Shown here: positions 9,632-18,930 of the stretch, piece after piece
How positions within the stretch are numbered: position 1 is the stretch's first letter
How the letters are laid out: every line of letters starts with the position of its first letter
Assembly: GCF_000350225.1 (NCBI RefSeq)
Contig: NW_005179291.1
Span: 1-39,354 of the forward strand
Source of the DNA: Chondrus crispus
Taxonomy: Eukaryota; Rhodophyta; Florideophyceae; Gigartinales; Gigartinaceae
Length of the DNA: 39,354 nt
Direction: 5' to 3'
Notes under the pieces: model-generated
Database searches by the model: none
What the model was told of the DNA's origin: nothing
What the model saw: the letters and a program-made list of their open reading frames with translations, nothing else
Translations under genes and position numbers: made by a program

Positions 9632-10551
9632 AGGCGGTCACGTTTACGCGGTCACGTGAACCGTCTCGCTCTTATACCCCCGACCCGTCCATATACCCCT
9701 ATCAAGGTCGACGTGAATATTTACCGATAATATTCCCCTCGCCGCAACACGAAGTCACCGGGACCGCCGCCGGTCCGGTGCAAAAACAAGTATTTAACAA
9801 ACGCGAAATTACCGCGACTTTCGTAAGCCCGGTACCACCCCACGAACGCGAATATTTCCCGACCTCCGGAGGTCGGAGGCCATGGATCCGCCGTGAAGGC
9901 GCCAGGGCCAGCGAGAGCCCGGTGCAAGAAGAAGAACGCGACGTGCGCGTCGAGAACGCGCCGCGTGAAGAACTAACGCGTGAAAAGCGCGTGGGTTCCT
10001 CATTGGGCCCAAGGAGTCAAGGGTCGAAAGACGAACGCGAGGCCCCGGACTCCGACAGTCAAGGAAGAAGAACGCGAAGAAGGGGCAAGACGCGACGCCG
10101 ACGCCCAAAGCGAAATGACCTGGAGCGAACGGCCCCGCCTAAGATCGTCGAGGGCGCCGTCTGTCTGATGACGTCCAAGATCTACAATATATTGGGCTCG
10201 ATAGCTACTGAGAAGAACGCGTTCAAGCCGTACACTATCGCCGTCGATACGTGTTCTGGCTACAATCTGGTGAGGAAGGCCGACCTTCCTCCCGACTGGA
10301 CCCGACACGCAATGCGCGACGCGCCATTGCCAAGGCTGGCCGGAGCAAACAGCAACCCGTTGAGGCTGAGCGCAGTGGTCCGTTTGGTTGTCCGGATTCG
10401 GAACACGATGTTCCGAGTCCCGTTCGTCGTCGCGGACCAACTGGCTGTTCCCGTGCTTCTGGGCACCGCGTTAATTGACGCGCATGTCCGGAGCATCGAC
10501 ATAGAAGCCCAGAGGCTCGAGCTCCGGCAGGGGGCGCCGTGGCCATCGTGA
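9612..10551 (+). pseudogene. pol: Protease part of Pol, family A
   Basis: This phase opens after a TAG at about 9613 and continues to TGA at 10549-10551. An acidic/basic low-complexity linker (about 9860-10130) precedes a retropepsin-like domain. The domain has A-V-D-T-C-S-G-Y-N-L-V at about 10231-10263, a hydrophobic F-V-V-A-D strand, and V-L-L-G-T near 10455-10470. The catalytic triad reads D-T-C where D-T/S-G is expected, so either the glycine is mutated or the family differs. The following phase, from about 10535, reads G-A-V-A-I-V-N and joins the reverse transcriptase. An indel in the G5 run near 10530-10535 probably separated them. Confidence 0.7.
9619..9650 (+). promoter_or_regulatory. 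Programmed -1 frameshift signal between gag and pol
   Basis: In the C-terminal Gag phase the codons read TCA AAA AAC GCG TAA, so 9619-9625 is the canonical slippery heptamer A AAA AAC, two codons before the Gag stop. A -1 slip enters the phase that encodes protease and stays open to 10551. CGCGTAAA (9625-9632) pairs with TTTACGCG (9643-9650), followed by a near-palindrome (GGTCACGTGAACC). The zero spacer is shorter than usual, so the stimulatory structure may be a different fold. Confidence 0.6.
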
Positions 10552-13500
10552 ACGCGAAGGGGGATCCGTCTCCCCTTACAAGGCAACATGGACGCGAGAC
10601 CAACCGCGCAGAAGTACGCAAAGAAACCCAGCACCCGATTCGGATCGCGCGCTAGGTAAATGTCCCCGCTATGTCGCAAGTTCGCGTACGCGTTACGACA
10701 GCGGGGAGAGGCCTGGTATTTTTGGAGCCCAAGCCGTCGCTGCAGCACCGCCACGGGGTGCGGCTGACCAACGGAGTCGCGGAAGTGCTACCAAACCAGG
10801 TCTTCGAGGTTATGGTCGCGAATTTTTCGCGTCAGGTACGACGACTGCCGAAACATACAGTCGTCGGATATGCGAAACGGAACCCTCTTGCCATTCTGAC
10901 ACCGGAGCGTCGGGTGGCAGAGGAGATCGCGCACGCGTTGCACATTTCCAACTTGGACGGCCAAGAAGGAAAATTAGGAGCCGGACGGCCTGACTCCACC
11001 GCAAATATGAACGTGAACAAGAACGAGGACGACGAGCACGGGGGGTACCAAAATCTCGCCGAAGATACCGGACGCGTACAATATAAGGATCCCAAGTCGA
11101 ACGCGGAAGATTGGGAAAAGGAGATTGATCTATCACATGTGAAGGACGAGAAATTACGCGGACAGGTGCTTGAGATGCTACGCGAACACTCAAGTTTGTG
11201 GAGCGGGTCGCTCGGAATGATCCGAGCGACGGAACACCGCATCCCACTTGAGCCCGGCACAAAGCCGATACGCGCCATGCCCTACCGCAAAGGGCCCGCG
11301 ATGCGTGAAATGGTCGCGAAAGAAGTGAAGAAAATGTTAAACGCGGGAGTGATAGATCCCGCGAATACGGAGTAGGCGTCCCCGGTCGTCCTTGTCCCAA
11401 AGAAGGACGGTAGTTTACGCTTCTGTGTGGACTACCGTCGCTTGAACGCGAAAACGCTGGCAGATTCGTATCCGCTTCCGCGTATGGACGACTGTATTGA
11501 TTCATTGGAGGACGCGGCTGTGTTCACTACGTTGGACTGTAACTCAGGATATTGGCAGATTCCGGTCGCGCCGGAAGACCGCTACAAAACTACCTTCACC
11601 ACCCATATGGGAACGTTCCGACATTTGCGGATGCCATTTGGGTTACGCGGAGCTCCAGCCACTTTTCAACGCGCGCTGGACATAATTCTATCACGCGTGT
11701 GATGGCAGATTTGCCTAGAGTATCTAGACGACGTTATCGTCTTTTAGCGTACGCACACGGAGCACGCAAAACATTTGGACGCGGTTCTGGGACTTTTGAG
11801 AAGCGCCGGCATTTCTCTCAAGTTGAACAAATGCAGCTTCTTTCAGCCACGCGTACACTACCTGGGGCATGTGATATCTCCAGGGAAGTTAAGCGTGGCA
11901 GAAACCGCAGCGGACGCGTTCAAGACATTTACATTTTCCCGAACGTTGACACAAGTCAGGTCATTTCTCGGGGCATGTAATGCCTACCGCCGCTTTGTGC
12001 AGGGGTTCCCGAAAATCGCGCGCCCCCTCACCGATATGACGCGGAAGGACGCGGATCCGGACTACGATAACCCGACCGCGGCTCAGGTTCACTCGTTCGA
12101 AGAGCTGAACGCGCGGATGATTGCGCCCCCTATTCTCGCGCTCCCGAGGTACGGACGGCTGTATATGATTGATACTGACGCGAGCGCGTATCAACTGGGG
12201 TGCACGCTTTTACAAGAGCACGACGGGACCAACGATTGGCGTCTCGTCGGCTATTGGTCGTATTCCATCAACGATAGTGAGCGGAACTACAGTGCGACTG
12301 AACGCGAATGTTTCGCCGTAGTGTGGGCCGTCCGCACACTACGGCCCTACATTGAGGGAACCAAATTTACGGTGAGGACAGACCATGACGCGTTACGATG
12401 GCTGATGTCCCTCACAGAAAGCTCCGGCCGACTGACGCGTTGGCGACTACGGTTAGCGGAGTAGGACTTCACCATCCAATACAGACCTGGACGCGTTCAT
12501 CAAGTACCCGACGCGCTGTCGCATCTCATTCCCCCGACGACCGCCGACGATCCCCGGAAGGCCGTCGAGGTGGATAACGACATTCCCACCTTCGACGGCA
12601 CTACCGTACGCGATGTGGCAGACGAATTACGGGACCATACTTGTACCGCGAAATGCGACCACAACAGCGACCACGTGTTCGTCACAACGCGAAACAAGGC
12701 GGGGAGAAGGAGAAAAGCGCGTTCACGCGACGGGCCGGTGGGCGACGAAGAAGCCCCGGCTTTACAAGAACGCGACGACCTATGGGCTGACATAGAAGAA
12801 TTCGACGCGGTGGATATTGAACGTGCTCAAGAACCAGGAATTGACGCGTCAGGCTCCCAGGTCGCTCCTCCACAAAACGACCTGCCGGCCCCTCTCACCC
12901 TGGAGGAGATAGCCGAGGAGCAACGCGTCAACGATTTCTGCCAAACCGTACTGGCCAGACAATCGGAAAGTCGCGACTCCGCGTTCTTTGAGGACCACCA
13001 TGGGGTTTTGAAGCGCAAGCACCCCTACGATCCTGAAATCATTCAAGTGGTGGTCCCTCAGTCACTACGCGCGCGTCTGTTGCGGCTCTGCCATGACCCC
13101 GTTATCGCGGGACATCTGGGGAAGAACCGAATGTATCACGCGCTCCGACGCTGGTATTACTGGCCACATTTGGCCGCGGACGTGGCAGCGACAGTACGCA
13201 GATGCCGGACATGCGCGAAGAATCGCGTCAAACTCCGAAAACATCTCAACCGGCTGAGATTGTTCCCCGCTACGCGTCCATTGGAGAGCCTCGCGATAGA
13301 CATTCTTGGACCGCTTCCGAAGACCAAGGGAGGAAAACAATACCTTCTGGTAATAACGGACCGGTTCACAAAGTTAACTCAAGTCGTCGCGTTGAGGACA
13401 GTGACCGCGTACACAGTGGCGACTGCGTTTTGTGACGCGTGGGTTTTCAAGTACGGCATTCCGCGTTGGCTGTTGTCCGATAATGGACCTCAATTTAACG

Positions 13501-14388
13501 CGAAGTTCTTCCACAGCGCATGCCGGATCCTGGGGATTACGAACTTGTATACGTCCGCGTACCATCCCCAGACCAACGGCCAAGTGGAGCGCTACAACCG
13601 TACTATTGCGTCTATGTTGCGTAACTACGTCAACGAACACCAAAACGATTGGGATGTGTACGTGGGGCCATTAACTGACGCTTACAACTCCCACGTACAC
13701 AGGTCTACGCGTACGACCCCATTCGAGCTTGTACTCAGTCGACCTCCCCCAGAATTTCGCTTCGAAGGACGGAGGGGAACGCGCCCCTTCCGGATTGAAA
13801 AACGCATCGCGCGGAGTTCCTTAAGAAACTGGACGAGACAATTCAGAAGGCATATAGCAGCCTGCGACGAACGCAGGCTCGCTACAAACGCGATTTCGAC
13901 AAACGCGTGAGATGCGTAAACACGCGAGTTAAGCCTGGAAATTATGAATACCTCGACCCTACGGACGGAGCGAAGACATCAAATAAGCTCGCGTCACCAG
14001 CCGTGGGGCCTTACCGCGTCCTCGCGAATGACCAACGTACCATCACGATTGATCGTGATGGGGTCACAGAACGCGTGTCCGCTGATAGGTGTGTGTATGC
14101 GCCACCACCTGTGGACGCACCACGGGCAAGCACAACCGCGCCGGGTGATCTTGCTGACAAGGTCACCACGGGGACACAGTACGCGGTGGACCGGCTTCTC
14201 GATCATCGCGTAATGTAAAACAGGACCGCGGCGATCAAGGTGAAGTGGGCAGACTACGAGGATCCCACGTGGACAGCAAGGACACATATCTCCTAAGAAC
14301 TTGTCTCGCGTTACGCGAGCCGACTACGCGCACGCACGGGTAGGGACCTGACAACCGAGTTGAACGCGGACGTTCAACCTTAAGGGGG
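10552..14388 (+). pseudogene. pol: Reverse transcriptase, RNase H, integrase and chromodomain, family A
   Basis: One phase from 10552 to about 13,800 carries the reverse transcriptase (W-Q-I-P at about 11551, M-P-F-G-L-R-G-A-P-A-T-F-Q-R, Y-L-D-D at about 11718) and RNase H (I-D-T-D-A-S, A-T-E-R-E-C, R-T-D-H-D-A-L-R). It also carries the integrase zinc finger (H...H, C-R-T-C) and a catalytic core with all three acids (A-I-D-I-L-G-P, S-D-N-G-P-Q-F, H-P-Q-T-N-G-Q-V-E-R). Stops in phase: TAG 10653, TAG 11373, TGA 11700, TAG about 11745, TAG 12462. A frameshift near 13,770-13,810 moves to the phase with A-R-Y-K-R-D-F-D-K-R and V-G-P-Y-R-V. At 14165-14330 lies a chromodomain-like tail (V-K-W-A-D-Y-E-D-P-T-W), with TAA at 14216 and about 14295. 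This marks the element as a chromovirus. Confidence 0.9.
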
Positions 14389-14390
14389 GG
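14359..14390 (+). repeat. Hairpin plus first polypurine tract at the end of pol
   Basis: GTTGAACG (14359-14366) pairs with CGTTCAAC (14371-14378) across a CGGA loop, followed by TTAAGGGGGGG (14380-14390). The same arrangement, about 33 bp long with two substitutions and one indel, sits immediately upstream of the 3' LTR at 22481-22513. Here it is 8.1 kb from the LTR, so it could be an internal (central) polypurine tract or the ancestral one. Confidence 0.7.
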
Positions 14391-14940
14391 CCCTCAACCG
14401 CTTTCTGACGCATTGCGTTCGAAGTAATTCAGAGAAGCGAAGGACGCGTGCCCCTCGGCAGAGTCGACATTCAAGAAAGAATTGGACCCTGAGCAGCCGT
14501 GCAAACGAGACGGACGAACGCGGACTGTATTCGCAAAAGCCAGAAGGCTGAAGATACCTTACCAAACGCCCGAACGAGACGGTTGACGTCGGAATAATAC
14601 GCAAGTTGAGATGGAACACTGGGTCCACAGACAGACAGTAGAGAGCACAGCACACGCGCACGAAGAGCAATGAAGATAAGCGCCAGGACTCGGACGTGAG
14701 ACGCCGCAAGTCACGAGACGAGCCAACGCCTTATGATTGGGCAGGGGATGACGTCCGGTACTGTACGCTTGCGTGCAGTGGCCAAGCCGCCGCCGCCAGG
14801 CCGAAATTTAACGAGAAATTAGCTCGGATGACGCCGTCAGCGACATGGCATACACTGGAAAGCCGTACGCGGGACACGCAACTCTGGGGTAACTCGCACC
14901 GCGTCGCGATCCAAGCGGCCGACGCCCCTCCTCGCCACCA
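14391..14940. other. Start of the extra region: no gene recognised
   Basis: Open frames here (for example minus 14380-14709 and plus 14696-15040) overlap each other and show no family features. The plus frame contains Y-D-W-A-G-D-D-V-R-Y-C-T-L. I cannot support a gene. Confidence 0.3.
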
Positions 14941-14945
14941 CGTCC

Positions 14946-15353
14946 TTGGACGTCATGGGTACGGACCCTGTGGGCGATCGCGCAGCCGCGGCCGAATTGC
15001 ACGCCACATGGCCGCGCAGCCGCGATCGTCCCGCGAATGATACCGGAACGCGCATGATGTACGCAAACGTGCCCTCGAAGCAGCACGGAGCTAGCTATGC
15101 TAACGATCGCGCAGTTGCGTCCGAATGTAAGCGACACGGCCGCGCAGCCGCGATCGGGAAGCAAACGAGACTAAAACGCAGACCACAAACATGGACGAGC
15201 CCTCGAGATAACATGGGGGCTGAATATGCCGGCGATCGTGCAGTTGCGGCCGAATGTACGCGGCACGGCCGCGCAGACGCGATCGTCCCGCAAATGCTAC
15301 CTGAGTCACTCGAATACATATCAGCGGGGCGGGACGCCTCTCCAATCGCGTAG
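14946..15353 (+). CDS. Candidate ORF with 43-residue tandem repeats
   Basis: 135 codons of unknown function. Three repeats spaced exactly 129 bp (43 codons) keep the frame. Each has a motif like D-R-A-V-A-A-E-C-T-R-H-G-R (V-G-D-R-A-A-A-A-E-L-H; Y-A-N-D-R-A-V-A-S-E-C-K-R-H-G-R; Y-A-G-D-R-A-V-A-A-E-C-T-R-H-G-R). The DNA palindrome in each unit may be the conserved feature, not the protein. Minus-strand frames of similar length also cover the region, so coding status is open. Confidence 0.3.
   Translation: MDVMGTDPVGDRAAAAELHATWPRSRDRPANDTGTRMMYANVPSKQHGASYANDRAVASECKRHGRAAAIGKQTRLKRRPQTWTSPRDNMGAEYAGDRAVAAECTRHGRADAIVPQMLPESLEYISAGRDASPIA
14975..15285. repeat. Three-copy 129-bp tandem repeat with GATCGC palindromes
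   Basis: Units with conserved cores lie at 14975-15028, 15104-15156 and 15233-15285. Each starts CGATCG(C/T)GCAG, passes through GCGGCCGAAT or a close variant, and ends CGCGCAG(C/A)CGCGATCG. The two ends of a unit are near reverse complements (GGCCGCG and GCGATCG arms), making a 53-bp imperfect palindrome. Successive units start exactly 129 bp apart. Sequence between the palindromes is poorly conserved. Confidence 0.75.
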
Positions 15354-16754
15354 GACACCTTCGGGGGCCACTGACTCTGACTTATCCGTCGTTTTTGCGA
15401 ACCGCGCACGCGAAGCAGAAGTTCGTCTCGCGACAACCAACATGAGTTACGTCCACACCCTTGGGGCATGAACAACGGGAAAAGAAGAGAAGACCAGAAG
15501 ACTGTCGCGCGACGAACAAGGTATGAATAAGACTGCCGCTCAACGGGGCAGAGGCCAAGTGGCCATAGAAGAGACCAAGGCATGGCGCACCCCCGCCACC
15601 GCAAGCAAGAACCCGTCGCAAGGACCTCGGCGTACTGCGCCTGCGCACGACGCCATTAGAGGAACCACCCTCGCGTTAGTCACGAGAACCCGTCGATGCG
15701 CTTAGCTCGATCTTGAAACGGACCCCTACTGGAAGGAAACGATGGGGAAAGAAAAAGAACTTGGCTGGACTGTGCGCTGTCGTGACAAACGCAGCCGACA
15801 TCCTCACGCACCGTCGGGGAAACAGTTACTTCAATGGGAGTTGAGGGCTCGGGAACGGTGTGAAGGTAGACGCGAAGGGCAAGCCGCCATGGGCTTCGCC
15901 CATCATCATGGAGGAGCTGAGGGGGAGTTTTTCCCAAAGCCTCATCGCGGCGTGGCACCGTGAACCACGCCCTCGATTTTAAAATAGATCTTAAGGGGGA
16001 CCGGTGTGGTCCCGGCTAGGAACCTCCCCCTCACTATCGGAACTTGGAGAAATAGAGTGAGACAAGAGACGTGCGCAAAGACAAAGCTGAAAATTGGAGC
16101 CGTCGCGATCATTTCCAGAGTAGTTCGCCGCTCCTCTGCGGCAAGCCGACCAACTGGTCCCTTATACCGGCCTCCCAACGATTCCTAAAACCGCACTGAT
16201 GCGCGGAGAGAATGTGTTCAAATGGACCCGCTGCCGTCACTGCCGGAAGGCGCCTAAGCCTCGCTGCACGTCCGCAGAGATTCTCAGGTAGCGCCCATTT
16301 AGACCAACGCGTCAGGCGCGTCAGTTACCCATCGCTTTCATCTGATCATTGCCGTTCCCCGTTCCAGAGCATGGGATTGACGAGTCCCATCCCCACAGAG
16401 AACATCCCCGGGTCACACAACCTCAGCATCTGCGCTTGTGCCCGGGGCCATCTCCGTCCCATCTTTTGCTCAATTCGATGAGGTGCGGCCATTTTTATCA
16501 AAGGGCAGGAGCGCGCTGTTCGGTGAGACTGCGTGGCAAGGTACTTGCGTGCGAGCGAATGAAAAAGGGGTCTGAACGTCAGAACGGAAACAAGGGCTGG
16601 GGCAACGCACGCGACGCACATCACGAAAAGTAGCCGTACGTTCTTCCACGCGAAAACATTAACGATGAACGCGAATACGAGGACTTGTGACGCGACCTAC
16701 ACGGAAGATAAGGAAAATAGTTAAGGAAAGCGACACGGTGATTGGATTTAGAAG
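15354..16754. other. Extra region of family A element: no gene recognised
   Basis: About 1.4 kb within the giant element. Short frames on both strands (for example plus 15742-15963, minus 15942-16178) overlap and show no family landmarks. Confidence 0.3.
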
Positions 16755-17164
16755 ATGGCGCCATTTGTTCTTCGCCGAAGTCCTAATGGCGGCAGAGACG
16801 CCTACCTGCGCCAAGATATCATTCGCGTTTCGCTCACGGAACTGCTGAGTTTGCGACACCCGAAAATAAGGCAGAAGCAAGCCGGTTCTGTCTACACAGT
16901 TGATGAGTGCCGGGCCCTTGTGATGACGGCAAAGGAGCGGGTCTTGTACGCCAACACGCTTGCTCAATTACCTTACATATGAGCCAAAGAAATCAAGAAC
17001 GCACACAAGGCTTTTTTTGATGTGTGGAAAGGAAGAGGACTTGCGAGGCAAGCAACACATGTATGCGAGCGGAACAGTACGGCCTCCGTCGGTGCTATAC
17101 GGGCATCGGCGCAACATCATGATTTGGCACCCGCACCACCCCGTTCTAATTTTTGGGATTAGTT
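16755..17164 (+). pseudogene. Candidate broken ORF of unknown function
   Basis: One phase from M-A-P-F-V-L-R-R (16755) to the stop near 17164 is interrupted only by a TGA at 16980-16982. The reading after the stop (A-K-E-I-K-N-A-H-K-A-F-F-D-V-W-K-G-R-G-L) looks protein-like. No family recognised. It lies in the extra region of the giant element and runs opposite to the long minus-strand frame at 18931-21157. Confidence 0.3.
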
Positions 17165-17415
17165 GATGTGCGATTGCCAGCGCACCAATCAAAAATCTCG
17201 CTGAGGTTTTAGCCAAAAATTTGCAGTTGGAATTTTGCCAATTTATTCGAAGATTTGATCAAGGGCCCAAGGCTGGCTCTGGCGCACACGCGTACAGTAC
17301 GCATCAAGGACGCGCTTCACAAGCGTCGTAGACGTCGCACGTGACCAAGGACGGACGGATGACGTGGAGGACGGTGGCGCTCGGCGGTACGTTCCCCGCA
17401 ATGGTGCTCACACGG

Positions 17416-18055
17416 TCACTGCGCGATGCAGGGTTGCGATACGAAGCATCGACACCGAAGGGCTCGATGCGTCGGACGGCGACTACGCGGGGGCGGGCTG
17501 AGGGGCAATAAGCGTCGCGGCCCTAGTCGAGCGGAGGCGGTCTGCCAGCGGGACGTGAACACGGAGGAGGGGCACCCTGTGCTCGCGGTACAGTGACCGC
17601 AACAGAGAGGGGACGAGCCGGAAGGAGGATCAAACCGCGTAGTTATGGTTGTCGTGCAACAGATACTGCGCCAAACTCTGTCTCGGCAACCGCAGGAGGA
17701 TAAGCTAGAGGTTTGCGTCAGACGCGTCTTGTAACGTCTGCACAAAGAGCGGGCAAAACGCCAGGCCCTTTCCAACTGTCGAAACACATCCTCCGCATGA
17801 CGAGGATGACACATCCCAGATACTACGGTCGCGAAAGCATAGCGTCGTGTGCAAGCATTGGCATCGTTCACGCCAAATATGTTTTGACGCGCAACCCTCC
17901 GGACACCACTTCCGCGCTTCACGAATCGTTGTGACGTCCTCAAACGCCAGACCACGCCTCACGGATGTTCTATTTTCTACCGATGGCCCCTCCTCCGCCG
18001 TGCTCGATACGTTTGGAGCATTAAGCCTCTTTGCAGGTAACTCTCCAGTAACCAC
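17416..18055 (-). pseudogene. Candidate decayed minus-strand coding region
   Basis: Two overlapping minus frames (18055 to 17705 and 17955 to 17416) look like one protein with a frameshift. The first carries L-A-F-E-D-V-T-T-I-R-E-A-R-K, the second V-N-D-A-N-A-C-T-R-R-Y-A-F-A-T-V-V-S-G-M-C-H-P-R-H-A-E-D-V-F. No family recognised. It lies just downstream, in the sense of the minus strand, of the solo LTR that separates it from the long antisense frame. Confidence 0.3.
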
Positions 18056-18230
18056 GGCACTACCATCTGAGGAGCAGTCCTCCTCAGGAGACTACGCTCC
18101 GTACCGACGAGATCACGGGTATTTCACTGCTGACAAGGACAACACGCATGGATCGAATTTCCGGGATGTAGTATAACCCCCCCCCTGGGGCTTTATTTTA
18201 GATTAGCTCAACTCAGAATCGGATCGGTTA

Positions 18231-18415
18231 CTGTAGAGCTCGATGCTCTACAGTACCACCACGTGTAACCCCGAGTACAGCGGGCGCACGTGTACACGTG
18301 TACGCGCGGGACCGAAGAGCGCACACACACACGTGTACTGTCAGCCCCGATGGCTGACAGTAGTACAGTGTCGACCGACCGCTACAGTACGTCGCTACAG
18401 TACATCGGTACTGTA
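18231..18415. repeat. Three short hairpins in the 5' half of the solo LTR
   Basis: CTGTAGAGC/GCTCTACAG (18231-18239, 18245-18253; loop TCGAT), CTGTCAGCC/GGCTGACAG (18338-18346, 18352-18360; loop CCGAT) and TACAGTAC/GTACTGTA (18396-18403, 18408-18415; loop ATCG). CACGTGTACACGTGTAC lies between the first two. The position fits U3, the promoter part of the LTR, so these may be protein-binding palindromes. Confidence 0.65.
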
Positions 18416-18805
18416 CTATTATGATAGGTTATTATGTACATTAAATATGGAGCGGACCGGCGGCGGTGGAGGAGGACAAGCACGGACTTGTCACCCACCG
18501 ACCGCCAAGGTCTGACTTCCCGCTTATTCTAAGGTAGCGTTCGCTAACTACCTTAGAGCGGCACCGAGCGCGGGTTGAGGACGCGCGCGGTACGCCTACG
18601 AGCCGGCTCCGCCTCCGCCCGTCGGTACTGGATCGTCACCCAGTACCTCGCCGGGGCGTCGAGGCGTCGAACCGCTCGCGCGTACCGGCGTCCTCCCCGT
18701 TCCCGCTCTACCACGCTACCCGGGCCCGCTGCCCGGTGCCGTTAGGTGGTGCCCGGCTTCACCTCCGTCTTCCCGATCGGACGGGGTCTCGGTCGAACTG
18801 TGCAT

Positions 18806-18827
18806 ACACCCCTATCGCTGGGGGTGT
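18806..18827 (+). terminator. Hairpin near 3' end of the related solo LTR
   Basis: ACACCCC (18806-18812) pairs with GGGGTGT (18821-18827), ten bases before the LTR end. It is at the same relative place as the family A hairpin at 6967-6993 but with a changed stem (ACA/TGT against AAA/TTT). Confidence 0.6.
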
Positions 18828-18930
18828 TTATGCTACACGGGAGATGAGAAGGGATGCCAAGCCCCTTTTTACGGTGACCATCTACACGCACGACTACTTA
18901 CCGACAGGCGACTATGACCAAGTCTTGGAA

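Larger units (their letters stand above)
18162..18842 (+). mobile_element. Solo LTR of a family related to A, target duplication CGGGA
   Basis: CGGGA at 18162-18166 recurs at 18838-18842 around a 671-bp LTR (18167-18837). It begins TGTAGTATAA and ends TTATGCTACA. It aligns with the family A LTR through blocks such as TATGATAG...TTAAAT, GGCGG...GGACAAGCACGG.CTTG and GCTTATTCTAA, but is clearly diverged. So it is a relative that jumped into the extra region of the giant element after that element arrived, or while it was still active. Confidence 0.9.

Noticed and set aside
7528..14388. Many in-frame stops with few frameshifts in gag-pol could suggest stop-codon readthrough or a variant genetic code.
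   Set aside because: TAA, TAG and TGA all occur at conserved positions with different expected residues, and the family C gag-pol and the Myb-like gene use none internally. Ordinary decay explains it.
14975..15285. Regular repeats with spacers looked like a CRISPR-type array.
   Set aside because: Only three units, 129-bp period, imperfect palindromes of 53 bp, and a eukaryotic retrotransposon setting without cas genes.
6379..18837. The LTR at 18167-18837 could be the true 3' LTR of the giant element.
   Set aside because: It is diverged from the 5' LTR and has its own CGGGA duplication. The near-identical 622-bp LTR at 22517 with the matching CTCGT duplication is the partner.
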